Made by a program: the position numbers and the translations under genes. Below, in pieces: positions 17,196 to 25,805 of a stretch of DNA of 64,000 nucleotides. Source of the DNA: CAVDHB01 sp963608705 (lineage in GTDB: Bacteria > Bacteroidota > Bacteroidia > Bacteroidales > Bacteroidaceae). The notes below the pieces were generated by a model, which was given only the letters and a program-made list of their open reading frames with translations, was not told the origin of the DNA and searched no databases. The DNA lies in assembly GCA_963608705.1 (NCBI GenBank), contig CAVDHB010000023.1, forward strand, positions 86,179 to 150,178, read 5' to 3'. The number at the start of each line of letters is the position of its first letter. The stretch's first letter is position 1.

Positions 17196-17228
17196 AAAAA
17201 AATCCCCTGACTTTTCAGCCAAGGGATT
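17196..17228 (-). terminator. Terminator of the SusC/SusD unit
   Basis: On the minus strand AATCCC pairs with GGGATT around an inner CTGA/TCAG hairpin and is followed by a run of T. It lies about 85 bp after the SusD stop. Confidence 0.7.
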
Positions 17229-17312
17229 CAAAAGGGAGAGATTGCCCCTGCTCCAAGTCTTCACAGACCGATCACAAGGAGAGCAGGAGCGTTTATGAAC
17301 AAATTATAGTTC

Positions 17313-18812
17313 TCATTTGTTAGAATCCCAGTTCGGCACCAGGTTCTTGTTCACCTGACGGTCGTTGGCCGGGATTTCCCATACGAAACGCTTGTCGTTG
17401 GCGTCTACCTTCAGGTTGATAGACACACTGGGATCCATCGTCCACAACACGTCTTCGTGCTGAGGATCGTGACGAGTGAAGCCGTCATGCCAACGTTTCA
17501 GGCAATCCAGACGATAGCCCTCACCGATGAACTCACGAATCCATTCAGTCTTGATGTCATTGAACAACTGTGCGCCAGCGGCAGTAGAAGCAGCTGCGCC
17601 ACGTGCTGCACGAAGCTGGTTGAGCACGGTCTTTGCGCCTTCTTCGTTATGCTGTCTGTAACGAGCTTCAGCGGAAATCAAGTAAGCCTCGGCGATTCTG
17701 AACTCCTTCATCTTGTTGTAATAAGAAACTTCCATCGGATTTGTTTTCAAAGCCGGGTTGCCAGGGAACTTGGACAGCATCACAATCTGTGATTTATTTT
17801 GTCCTGTGATTTGGATGGTTCCTTGCTGGAAGAAGATATTCTTACGCACATCATTTGCCCCATACAAGTCAATCACCCATTGAGAGGGAACAAAATAAGG
17901 CTGGAACACCTGTAGTTTTACATCATAATTCATATAGGCACTCCAGTTTTTCTTTCCTTCATTGACATCCGCATACGGAGCGAAAATGATTTCAGAGCCT
18001 TCATCATCCGTCCACATCTTCGCATAGTCCGCTTTGGCGGCCAACGGATATTTGCCAGACTGTATCAGCTTCTGGGCGAGTTCGTCCGCACCGGCATAGT
18101 CGTCCATATAAAGGTCTACCCGCGCTTCCAACAAGTCGAGTGCGTCTGTAGTCAGTTCGCTTTTGTCCTCTCCGGGATTAGTTTTTATCAGGTTCTGACG
18201 AGCAGCGGCGAGATCTTTCTTGATAAAATCGTAAGTCTCCTGCAAAGTGGAACGATTCGGCTTGTGATTCACATCCACAGACTCCACTAAAGGAAGTCCT
18301 AAGTCTGTCTTGGCGGTGGAAGCCTCGTAATCTTTCGCATAACGAGTGGCCATTTTGAAGTAGCAGAACGCTCTTACGAAATAGGCTTCTCCCTTGATAT
18401 TCTTCAGAGTCGCTTCATTCGACGCTTGTTGTTGAGAATCAGCGTCGGCAGGAGAAATCTGGTCAATATGGGTCAAGATGTTGTTGCACTCCTTGATGGT
18501 GCTGTAGGCGTACGCCCATACACTGGGTACATCGTTGAAAGTCCAGAAATGCTCCAAGGCGTAATTATTCCCGAAATTTTTCTCCGCATTCATCAAGTCA
18601 GCCTGGAAGTCGGTATTATAGGCTCCGTCTCCACAACGTCCACGGAAAGAACTCATCAAGCCTGTTTCATAATTGACCGCATCGCTCATGAGTTTCCATG
18701 ACTGGTCGATGGGCATGCTGTCTTGCGGATATTGGTCGAGTTCGCAAGAAGTCAATCCGGATGCCAACAAAAGGGCAAATCCGGCTATTTTTACGATATG
18801 TTTTTTGTTCAT
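17313..18812 (-). CDS. SusD/RagB family outer-membrane nutrient-binding lipoprotein
   Basis: 499 residues. Lipoprotein signal with lipobox SGLTSC (Cys23). The body shows the SusD all-helical TPR-like layout: AYSTIKECNNILTHID, GEAYFVRAFCYFKMATRYAK, PLVESVD, and the conserved C-terminal end IAEAYLISAEARYRQ ... LRAARGA ... FIGEGYRLDCLKRWHDG and IPANDRQVNKNL. It acts as the lid of a SusC TonB-dependent importer on the cell surface. SusC lies 12 bp upstream in the same transcript. No glycoside hydrolase, sulfatase or sensor gene accompanies the pair, so the substrate cannot be inferred. Confidence 0.95.
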   Translation of the reverse strand: MNKKHIVKIAGFALLLASGLTSCELDQYPQDSMPIDQSWKLMSDAVNYETGLMSSFRGRCGDGAYNTDFQADLMNAEKNFGNNYALEHFWTFNDVPSVWAYAYSTIKECNNILTHIDQISPADADSQQQASNEATLKNIKGEAYFVRAFCYFKMATRYAKDYEASTAKTDLGLPLVESVDVNHKPNRSTLQETYDFIKKDLAAARQNLIKTNPGEDKSELTTDALDLLEARVDLYMDDYAGADELAQKLIQSGKYPLAAKADYAKMWTDDEGSEIIFAPYADVNEGKKNWSAYMNYDVKLQVFQPYFVPSQWVIDLYGANDVRKNIFFQQGTIQITGQNKSQIVMLSKFPGNPALKTNPMEVSYYNKMKEFRIAEAYLISAEARYRQHNEEGAKTVLNQLRAARGAAASTAAGAQLFNDIKTEWIREFIGEGYRLDCLKRWHDGFTRHDPQHEDVLWTMDPSVSINLKVDANDKRFVWEIPANDRQVNKNLVPNWDSNK

Positions 18813-18824
18813 GATTGGTTTTGA

Positions 18825-21797
18825 TTAGAATGTGATTTCACCTCCCACTGAGAATTGACGGGTGCTGGGATAAGCACCGTAGGTCACGTTGGCGTTGATT
18901 TCAGGATCGGCACCACGGTATTTGGTGACAGTGAAGAGGTTACGTCCCGTCAAAGTGATACGGAATCCCTTGACAAACTTGGTAGCCGCCAGCCAGCTCT
19001 TGGGCAAGTCATACGATAAGGTCAAGTTCTTCAAACGCAGGAAAGATGCGTTTTCCAATGAATGGGTATCGAACTGACGCATTTCCTTAACGCTAGGTTC
19101 ATCGGTAATATCTCCCGGTTTCTCCCATGAGTTGAGGACATCTTTAGATTGATTCAAGCCCATGCCACCAAATTGTGCGGGATTATTCTCAAAATAGTAG
19201 TCATTATTGTAAAGATACTTACCCAACACATAAGAGAAGTCTGCATTCAACGTCAATCCCTTCCATGATGCGGTCAAACCAAAGCCTCCGTAAGTTGGAG
19301 CATTTAGTTTTTTGCCTGTATCCTGACTCAATGAGATTCTGTCAAATTCTTCCGTCATAGTCTCCGAATTGAATTCATGTTGAAGTCCACCCTTGAAACC
19401 TTTCTTATACCACATTGGCTTACCATTTTCCTTGTCAACACCTGCGTAGATGGGCATAAAAAAGTTGGTGGAGGAACCTACAATATAGGAGGTATTGTAA
19501 CTTAACATAGGCCATTCTTGCAAACCATAGAACAGCTTGGTAATCTTCTGGTTGTTATGGCTGATGTTCGCATGAAGGTTGAGTTTGAAGTCACGTGTCT
19601 TCACCACATCAGCTGAGAGGGTCAGCTCCACACCTCTGTTCCTCATGGAACCCATGTTCTCTTCGTTGGTAGTGAAGCCGGTGGTATATTGCACTGGAAT
19701 AGTCATCAGCATATTGCTGGTGGCACGGTTGTACCAAGCAAAGTCAATGATGAAGCGGTCGAGGAAGGAGATATTCACTCCTACGTTAGTCTGTACCACT
19801 TTTTCCCATCCCAACTGCTCATTACCCGGTACACCCACAATCCATCCAGTTTGTCCGGCATATTGGGTGGTACCTGTTGTGGCCAAGTGGTCATAGTTGC
19901 CTATGGCTGAGTTACCCGTGGAACCTACACTGGCGCGGAACTGCAAGCCAGAAATCCAGTCTACGTCCTGCAAGAAATGCTCTTTCTTGGCGTTCCACAT
20001 CAAGCCACCAGAATAGAACCAAGCACCACGATTCTCCTTACCGAAACGAGAGCTTTGGTCGTTGCGAGCCGTGAAGTTGAAGAAGTATTTGTCATTGAAG
20101 CTGTAATCCAGTCTTCCGAAGAAAGAGAGATACTCATACTTGTCATAACTGTCAGTGACATCTCCCGCAGTGACAGAAGTACCATTGTTGAACATCATTA
20201 AACGGTCATCTCCATTACCAGTTTTGAGAGCGGAGAATCCATCGGATTGTTGCTTGATGCCCTCTTGTCCCAATAACACAGTAAAATGATGCAAGTCTGC
20301 CAACTGGAAGGAATATTCTGCCGTATTGGTCATTGTCCACAAGGAGTAGCGAGAGAAGGACTCCCTTTTTCCAGAAACAGAAGCATCATTTTTATATGAG
20401 AAATAGGTGATACTGGTAGTTCTTTGCTCTCCTGCTTCCACACCGAGTTGGGATTTAAATTTCAATCCTTTCAATGGAGTAATCTCCACGAAAGCAGAGC
20501 TGTTGGTCTGTAAGTTGTTATTATAAGTTGGATTTTTTGCCTCTTCATAATACACACTGTATCGATTGGCTCCTGGAATAACGTCTTTAGGTGAGCCGTC
20601 TTCATTATAGGGCGTTTCCCAATAAGGCGCATAAAGCATGGTACCAAAGACTCCTCCAATAAGGCTATTAGATGCTTGCTTTGTATAATTGGAAGAATGA
20701 CGCTTGTCGTACGTCACATTCAGGTTCAAACCGTAATGGAACCAGTTGGTAGGACGAGCATCGATATTACTTCGCAAAGTATAACGCTGTAGTTGTGAAT
20801 TAGGTACCAAGCCATTCTCCTTGTAATAGGAAGCGGAAGTATAATAGTTTACCTTGTCGCTTCCTCCCTGTACTGAGAAGTTGGTCTGGTACATAGGGGC
20901 GTTATCCTTGAAAAAATAGTCCTGCCAGTCCCAGTCGTTTCCTAATTGTTTATAATGGTCGTAATACTTTTGGTCAATGATGCCGTATTTCAATTGCCAG
21001 TCGAGCAATTCAGAAGCGTTCATCGGATTACTGATTCTGCGAGCCAGACTGCTCCATCCGATTGTTTGTCCAAATGTAATCTGTGCTTTGCCAGACTTGC
21101 CTCGTTTGGTGGTGATGTAAATCACGCCGTTGGCCGCACGAGAACCGTAAATAGAAGTGGCCGAAGCGTCCTTCAATACGGTCACACTGGCGATATCGTT
21201 GGAGTTCAGCATACGGAGAATATCGGAATTAGCCGGTGTACCGTCTACTACGAACAAGGGAGTCGTTCCCGCATTCAAAGAACCTAAGCCACGGATATTC
21301 ACCGTCACATCATTGGAACCGTCACCAGGGTCACCCGTGTTGGTGAAAATATTCAAACCGGCCACTTGGCCTTGCAAAGCGTCCAGCACGTTAGGCACTG
21401 GTTTATTATCAATTTTATCAGCTTTTACTTGTGTGACAGAACCAACTACTGTACCAAGTTTCTGTCCAGAACCGTAGCCCACAACCACCACCTCATTCAA
21501 GGCACTGGAGTTGCTTTGCAGCACAATACGTTGGTTGTCTTTCACGGGCACTTCCTGCGGATCCATGCCGATTGAGGAAACACGCAGTTTCTTCTTTCCC
21601 TCCGGCACAGTCAGCGAGAACTTTCCGTCCATGTCGGTGACCACACCGACTTTCGTGCCCGGTACAATCACAGAGGCACCCACCACAGGCTGTCCGTCTT
21701 CCGCACTGACCACGGTACCCGTCAAGCGGACCTGCGCTGAAGCCCAGCTTGTCGCAGAAAGCAGACAGGCCGCTAAAAACATTTTCTTTTTATTCAT
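18825..21797 (-). CDS. SusC/RagA family TonB-dependent outer-membrane transporter
   Basis: 990 residues with a signal peptide (MNKKKMFLAACLLSATSWASAQ). An N-terminal carboxypeptidase-D-like beta sandwich (LTGTVVSAEDGQPVVGASVIV; VVTDMDGKFSLTVP) is followed by the TonB-box/plug region (LNEVVVVGYGSG; VTVNIRGLGSLNAGTTPLFV; DASATSIYGSRAANGVIYITTK), then the 22-strand beta-barrel ending in STRQFSVGGEITF. It imports oligomers with its SusD partner using TonB energy. There is a 170-nt leader before the ATG and a TACCTTTG promoter box at 21972-21979. No STN domain and no adjacent anti-sigma gene are seen. Confidence 0.96.
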   Translation of the reverse strand: MNKKKMFLAACLLSATSWASAQVRLTGTVVSAEDGQPVVGASVIVPGTKVGVVTDMDGKFSLTVPEGKKKLRVSSIGMDPQEVPVKDNQRIVLQSNSSALNEVVVVGYGSGQKLGTVVGSVTQVKADKIDNKPVPNVLDALQGQVAGLNIFTNTGDPGDGSNDVTVNIRGLGSLNAGTTPLFVVDGTPANSDILRMLNSNDIASVTVLKDASATSIYGSRAANGVIYITTKRGKSGKAQITFGQTIGWSSLARRISNPMNASELLDWQLKYGIIDQKYYDHYKQLGNDWDWQDYFFKDNAPMYQTNFSVQGGSDKVNYYTSASYYKENGLVPNSQLQRYTLRSNIDARPTNWFHYGLNLNVTYDKRHSSNYTKQASNSLIGGVFGTMLYAPYWETPYNEDGSPKDVIPGANRYSVYYEEAKNPTYNNNLQTNSSAFVEITPLKGLKFKSQLGVEAGEQRTTSITYFSYKNDASVSGKRESFSRYSLWTMTNTAEYSFQLADLHHFTVLLGQEGIKQQSDGFSALKTGNGDDRLMMFNNGTSVTAGDVTDSYDKYEYLSFFGRLDYSFNDKYFFNFTARNDQSSRFGKENRGAWFYSGGLMWNAKKEHFLQDVDWISGLQFRASVGSTGNSAIGNYDHLATTGTTQYAGQTGWIVGVPGNEQLGWEKVVQTNVGVNISFLDRFIIDFAWYNRATSNMLMTIPVQYTTGFTTNEENMGSMRNRGVELTLSADVVKTRDFKLNLHANISHNNQKITKLFYGLQEWPMLSYNTSYIVGSSTNFFMPIYAGVDKENGKPMWYKKGFKGGLQHEFNSETMTEEFDRISLSQDTGKKLNAPTYGGFGLTASWKGLTLNADFSYVLGKYLYNNDYYFENNPAQFGGMGLNQSKDVLNSWEKPGDITDEPSVKEMRQFDTHSLENASFLRLKNLTLSYDLPKSWLAATKFVKGFRITLTGRNLFTVTKYRGADPEINANVTYGAYPSTRQFSVGGEITF

Positions 21798-21971
21798 AAT
21801 CTCACCTATTATTGGTTATTCTTTCTTTTTACCGTTTGCGGGCTTTCGGAGTATTCCTTTCCGGCCCAGCTTGTCTGACTCCTAAAACTTTCGTTCCTTG
21901 TGTGAAAGTCTCTCTTTTTTCTATTGGAGGCTGTAAAGTCTCTTTTTACAGGCAGCTTTTTAATTCGGTCG

Positions 21972-21979
21972 CAAAGGTA
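21972..21979 (-). promoter_or_regulatory. Promoter -7 box for susC-susD
   Basis: TACCTTTG on the minus strand matches TANNTTTG. It implies a leader of about 165 nt before the susC ATG. The -33 region is GC-rich and not conserved. Confidence 0.55.
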
Positions 21980-22197
21980 CATATTATCCATAAAAACCAC
22001 CCCCCCGAATGTTATTTTATATTAACATAGTGAATATGGATGTGGGAATACCGTAGAGCCCCCCGCTTAGGACATATTTGGCTTAGAAACAGAAAAAGAT
22101 ATCTCGCAAGAAATCGAAAAACGCATCTTTTTAAAATATCCCATAAAACAAAACACTGCATCCTTGACATTTTCACCCTTACTGGGCGTATAAACAA

Positions 22198-22226
22198 AGG
22201 GACTTCTCCACTATGGAAAAGTCCCT
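22198..22226 (-). terminator. Hairpin, terminator-like on the minus strand
   Basis: AGGGACTT and AAGTCCCT arms followed on the minus strand by TTTGTTTA. It is close in sequence to the hairpin at 22504-22544 on the other side of the inverted-repeat element. Confidence 0.55.
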
Positions 22227-22247
22227 CTATTCTATTTATCTCTATAC

Positions 22248-22447
22248 TAGGCTGTCCAATTTGATGTTCCCAATTTTATAAGTTTTATCCACTATCTTGC
22301 TGATTATAAATAACTAAAGACAGAGAAACCGTCTGCTATTTATACCTTCTTTGATTTTTATGTATTCTAAGATTTTTGAGTATTGTATATCAAGTACTTA
22401 GTACAAAAATAAGCAAAAAAAATGGGTACATCAAATTGGACAGCCTA
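22248..22447. repeat. 200-bp element with 25-bp terminal inverted repeats (MITE-like or invertible segment)
   Basis: The ends TAGGCTGTCCAATTTGATGT... at 22248-22272 and its inverse at 22423-22447 match at 24 of 25 positions. The 150 bp between them are AT-rich and non-coding. A well-spaced promoter points leftward (TTTG in the right repeat, 20 bp, TATTTTTG at 22404-22411). No clean target-site duplication was recognised. It could be a non-autonomous transposon remnant or an invertible promoter segment of the kind common in Bacteroides. Confidence 0.7.
22404..22435 (-). promoter_or_regulatory. Promoter inside the inverted-repeat element, pointing toward susC
   Basis: Minus-strand TTTG (22435-22432), exactly 20 bp, then TATTTTTG (22411-22404): a full match to the Bacteroidetes consensus. 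The predicted transcript would run through the left repeat and meet the hairpin at 22198-22226. Confidence 0.5.
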
Positions 22448-22503
22448 TATTAGAGGTCATTGGGGACTTGCATCCATTAGCTAATACTCATGCAGAACGT
22501 ACT

Positions 22504-22544
22504 AAAAGAGGGACTTCCCAGTATGGAGAAGTCCCTCTTCTTTT
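22504..22544. terminator. Terminator of the cyd operon
   Basis: GAGGGACTTC and GAAGTCCCTC arms, with T runs on both strands, about 50 bp after the cydB stop on the minus strand. Confidence 0.75.
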
Positions 22545-22594
22545 AAGCCAGATTTTTATGATTCCATCGTCTTGTTGACAATTTATCCAATCTA

Positions 22595-23728
22595 TTAATA
22601 TTCTTCCTCATCCGTCCGTTTCTCCTTCCGGTTCTCCAATGATTTCCACGCATACACGATGTATGCCAGCACAAAGGGTATCAGAATGGAAACATACGCC
22701 ATGACTTTCAAGGTGAATATACTGCTGCAACTGTTGGAGATGGTCAAGGAACTCTGCATATCCGTCACAGAGGGATAATAAGCCGTGCCGAAATAGCCCG
22801 CGTTCAAGAACAGGGAAAGCACGACCAACACTGTGCCAATGCCCACCGGCCATATTCCACCCGTGTACTTACGACTGAAGAGTGTGCGCAGAATCCCGGT
22901 TAATACCGAAAGCACACCTATCAGAAACAACACAAGCAACACACCGCCTGCCTGAAAGAAGTTATGCAGGTACTTGTAAGCCTCCATAGACACTACGCCG
23001 TCTTTCACCGCAAAACCGTCTTTGGTGAGGATAATCACCACGGAAATCAGGAAAAATACCAAGAACAACACCGTGTCCAGCCATAGTCCTTTCCGTGAAC
23101 GGGTCTGCACCACCTCGTCATCCGTGCGGGAGATGTAATACAACGCACCCAATATACGGGAAAGAAACACCACGGTCAAGCCCAGCAGCACGTTCAATGG
23201 AACAAGCAAAGCTTCCAGTCCATGCGCCGGATTAGCCCAACGACTGATAACCGGCATCCCGAAATTCAGGAAATTCCCTTTGTCCACCACGAACTCTGAG
23301 CCAGAGAAGAACGAGCCAACGACCACTCCTACCAAGAAAGGAGCCAACAGCCCGTTCAGCACAAGAAACGCCTGATAGGTATGTTTGCCCAGCAGGTTTC
23401 CCAACTTGTTACGGAACTCATAGGAGACCGCTTGCAGGATGAACGTGAACAACAGCAGCATCCACGCCCAGTAGGCTCCGCCGAAACTGGTGCTGTAAAA
23501 CAACGGAAAAGAAGCGAAGAAAGCTCCTCCGAAAGTCACCAGTGTGGTGAAAGTGAACTCCCACTTGCGTCCCGTCAGACGAATCAGCAAATCACGCTCC
23601 TCGTCTGTCTTACCAATCTGGTATATCAATGCGTTGCCGCCCTGTATAAACATAAGAAACGCCAGCAACGCTCCCAATAGGGACACGATAAACCACCAAT
23701 AATGCTGTAATAGTATATATGTATTCAT
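22595..23728 (-). CDS. cydB: Cytochrome bd ubiquinol oxidase subunit II
   Basis: 377 residues and about nine hydrophobic segments, with the typical CydB opening (WWFIVSLLGALLAFLMFIQGGNAL) and a GRKWEFTFTTLVTFGGAFFASFPLFYSTSFGGAYWAWM segment split here only for length. It is the second subunit of the high-affinity bd oxidase that uses quinol to reduce O2 in nanaerobic Bacteroides. cydA precedes it by 11 bp. The C-terminal tail is charged. Identity rests on pattern and on the adjacent cydA. Confidence 0.94.
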   Translation of the reverse strand: MNTYILLQHYWWFIVSLLGALLAFLMFIQGGNALIYQIGKTDEERDLLIRLTGRKWEFTFTTLVTFGGAFFASFPLFYSTSFGGAYWAWMLLLFTFILQAVSYEFRNKLGNLLGKHTYQAFLVLNGLLAPFLVGVVVGSFFSGSEFVVDKGNFLNFGMPVISRWANPAHGLEALLVPLNVLLGLTVVFLSRILGALYYISRTDDEVVQTRSRKGLWLDTVLFLVFFLISVVIILTKDGFAVKDGVVSMEAYKYLHNFFQAGGVLLVLFLIGVLSVLTGILRTLFSRKYTGGIWPVGIGTVLVVLSLFLNAGYFGTAYYPSVTDMQSSLTISNSCSSIFTLKVMAYVSILIPFVLAYIVYAWKSLENRKEKRTDEEEY

Positions 23729-23739
23729 AATGTCCTCCT

Positions 23740-25287
23740 TTATTTATTAGCCTCAGGCCCTTTCTTAATGGCCTTCACCATGATGCCCAGTTCGGCGATT
23801 AACAATACTGTGAACAACACAAGGAATATGAAAAAGGTAGTGCGTACAGAACCCACCGGCAATCCCGATACGGAAGCCCACACGGGGAGCATGTCTTGAA
23901 TAGCCCATGGCTGACGTCCTATCTCGGCGACCACCCATCCTGCCTCACTGGCGATATAAGCCAACGGAATACTCCACAGTGCCACATAATGAAACCAACG
24001 CAAAGATTCCAGCTTTTTCTTATACCCCAAGAACAGCACCACGGCATAGAACAGGATGAAGTACATACCCAGCCCCACCATCACGCGGAAGGAGTAGAAT
24101 GTGAGCGGCACATTCGGCACTAACTGTTTCGTGTCCGTGATATAGCCATATCCCATGTATTTCACATTCTCCTTCAACACCTGACGAGCGGAGTCCTGCG
24201 CAGACTTGTCTTTGGCCTCACCCGCCTTGCGGAAATCAGCCAACGCCTTCACGGCCTTGCGGCCTTTCTCCATCTTCTCTTTGGCGGAAAGGGCTATTGT
24301 GCCGTCACGCTGCGGATAACCGCCTTCTATTATATTATGAATTCCCGGCACATACCCGTCAAGTGTCCTTGTGGCTAACATAGACAACATATAAGGTGCT
24401 TTCACCTCGAAGATAAACGGATCACCTTGCTGCCCGTCATAGGACGGTTTCAATATACCTCCGATAGTCAGTCCTTGTTTCTCACCTCCTTGATACAAGG
24501 CTTCTAATGCCGCCAACTTCATTGGCTGGTGTTTGGCCACCTCGTAGCCGGAATGGTCTCCAGACATAGCTGTCACCACCGCTGCGAACAGCCCCACAAT
24601 AGCCGCCACCTTCATGCTGGCCAGCGAGAACTCACGATGCCGCTTCTTCAAAAGGAACCACGCACTGATACCTATCACGAAAGCGGAACCCACCATCCAG
24701 GAACTCAGCACCGTATGCACGAACTTGATAATCGCAAATGGAGAGAATGCCACCGCCGAGAAACTCATCATCTCGTTGCGGACGGTCTCCGGGTTGAACT
24801 CCATGCCCACTGGATATTGCATCCAGGAATTCGCCACCAATATCCACCATGCGGAGAAGGTGGCTCCCAAGCCCGTACACCATGTGGAAACCAAGTGGAA
24901 ACGACGGCTCACTCTATTCCATCCGAAGAACATCACCGCCACAAACGTAGCTTCCATGAAGAAAGCGAGAATACCTTCCACCGCCAACGGCGCTCCGAAA
25001 ATATCCCCCACAAACCAAGAGTAGTTACTCCAGTTTGTCCCGAACTCGAATTCAAGGATGATACCCGTCGCCACACCAATGGCGAAATTAATACCGAAAA
25101 GTTTCATCCAGAAACGTACCGTCGTTTTCCAGAACTCGTTCCGGGTACGATAGTAAATCGTCTCCATGATACCGATAATCACAGCCAGTCCGAGCGTCAG
25201 CGGCACGAACAGCCAGTGATAGATGGCGGTCAAGGCGAATTGCGCCCTCGACCAGTCCACCAATGAAGTGTCCAATTGTTCAATCAT
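23740..25287 (-). CDS. cydA: Cytochrome bd ubiquinol oxidase subunit I
   Basis: 515 residues. The N-terminus DWSRAQFALTAIYHWLFVPL holds the heme-ligand histidine region and ...VEGILAFFMEATF follows. The conserved GRQPWAIQDMLP motif near the C-terminus is diagnostic. A periplasmic Q-loop-like stretch with many charged residues lies at about 250-390. It carries the quinol site and three hemes. It lies between DUF4492 (26 bp upstream) and cydB (11 bp downstream), a standard Bacteroidetes operon. Confidence 0.96.
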   Translation of the reverse strand: MIEQLDTSLVDWSRAQFALTAIYHWLFVPLTLGLAVIIGIMETIYYRTRNEFWKTTVRFWMKLFGINFAIGVATGIILEFEFGTNWSNYSWFVGDIFGAPLAVEGILAFFMEATFVAVMFFGWNRVSRRFHLVSTWCTGLGATFSAWWILVANSWMQYPVGMEFNPETVRNEMMSFSAVAFSPFAIIKFVHTVLSSWMVGSAFVIGISAWFLLKKRHREFSLASMKVAAIVGLFAAVVTAMSGDHSGYEVAKHQPMKLAALEALYQGGEKQGLTIGGILKPSYDGQQGDPFIFEVKAPYMLSMLATRTLDGYVPGIHNIIEGGYPQRDGTIALSAKEKMEKGRKAVKALADFRKAGEAKDKSAQDSARQVLKENVKYMGYGYITDTKQLVPNVPLTFYSFRVMVGLGMYFILFYAVVLFLGYKKKLESLRWFHYVALWSIPLAYIASEAGWVVAEIGRQPWAIQDMLPVWASVSGLPVGSVRTTFFIFLVLFTVLLIAELGIMVKAIKKGPEANK

Positions 25288-25313
25288 AAGTTGTCAGTTG
25301 ATTATGTCTATAT

Positions 25314-25550
25314 TTATTTTGCAAGATTCACCGTGTCCGCCCTTTGTATTAATGTGTTACGCACATAGTCCTCCTCCGTGTCCTGCCCCTTGTGTTCCTT
25401 CAGAAAATCAGGAAAGAAAAAGACCTTGAGTATCGCAAACATAATGAACAGTTTGACAAGGATGACGCACCACAATGTCCGTCCCCAAGTCATGGAGCGG
25501 AACCCCTCGTAGTAAAAGTGTACTATTTTGGTAAAAATATTCTTTTTCAT
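25314..25550 (-). CDS. DUF4492 small membrane protein of the cydAB operon
   Basis: 78 residues with one transmembrane segment (LWCVILVKLFIMFAILKVFFF) and an N-terminal basic/aromatic stretch (FTKIVHFYYEGFRSMTWG). The family DUF4492 is regularly found just before cydA in Bacteroidetes, and may serve the bd oxidase as a small subunit or assembly factor, as CydX does in enterobacteria. That role is inference. A TATCTTTG promoter box lies 25 bp before its ATG. Confidence 0.85.
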   Translation of the reverse strand: MKKNIFTKIVHFYYEGFRSMTWGRTLWCVILVKLFIMFAILKVFFFPDFLKEHKGQDTEEDYVRNTLIQRADTVNLAK

Positions 25551-25574
25551 CGATCACTGTAGTTTGTCATGTGG

Positions 25575-25582
25575 CAAAGATA
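25575..25582 (-). promoter_or_regulatory. Promoter -7 box for DUF4492-cydAB
   Basis: TATCTTTG on the minus strand, exact match to TANNTTTG, 25 bp before the DUF4492 start. Confidence 0.6.
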
Positions 25583-25650
25583 AGCAAAAAACTTGAGAAG
25601 TAGAACGAAGCACTGAAGAATAGATAAAAAGCCATTTGAATCCGCACATC

Positions 25651-25803
25651 CTATGAATTTAACTTATAGATTTGCCGCCGAGCCTTCACAAATTCTTTTG
25701 TGACATTACCTCTCAGTTTTACGACATCATCAGCCTCTTTTATGACATCTTTTACGACATCCATGCCATAAAAGTCTGCAAGCAAAGTTTGGCTTGTATC
25801 CAT
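25651..25803 (-). CDS. 50-residue protein at the end of the defence operon
   Basis: A short frame that begins with ATG 2 bp after the stop of the DUF2357 nuclease and ends at TAG. It starts MDTSQTLLADFYGMDVVKDV and is highly charged, with a helical middle (VVKDVIKEADDVVKL) that has an internal near-repeat of DVVK/DVIK. No transmembrane segment. The position, spacing and good codon pattern suggest a true last gene of the restriction operon. The family is not recognised. Alternatives: a C-terminal remnant of an older gene, or chance. Confidence 0.6.
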   Translation of the reverse strand: MDTSQTLLADFYGMDVVKDVIKEADDVVKLRGNVTKEFVKARRQIYKLNS

Positions 25804-25805
25804 AC

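Larger units (their letters stand above)
21798..22594. other. Gene-free stretch of about 800 bp between susC and cydB
   Basis: No credible coding frame. It holds, from left to right: the susC leader with a CTGTAAA/TTTACAG hairpin (about 21931-21955), the susC promoter box, a near-duplicate pair of AGGGACTT hairpins (22198-22226 and 22504-22544), and between them a 200-bp element with 25-bp inverted ends and an internal promoter. Confidence 0.7.

Noticed and set aside
24529..25266. 245-codon plus-strand frame opposite cydA
   Set aside because: It is a shadow of cydA; the product is rich in His, Arg and Thr, with no recognisable motif.
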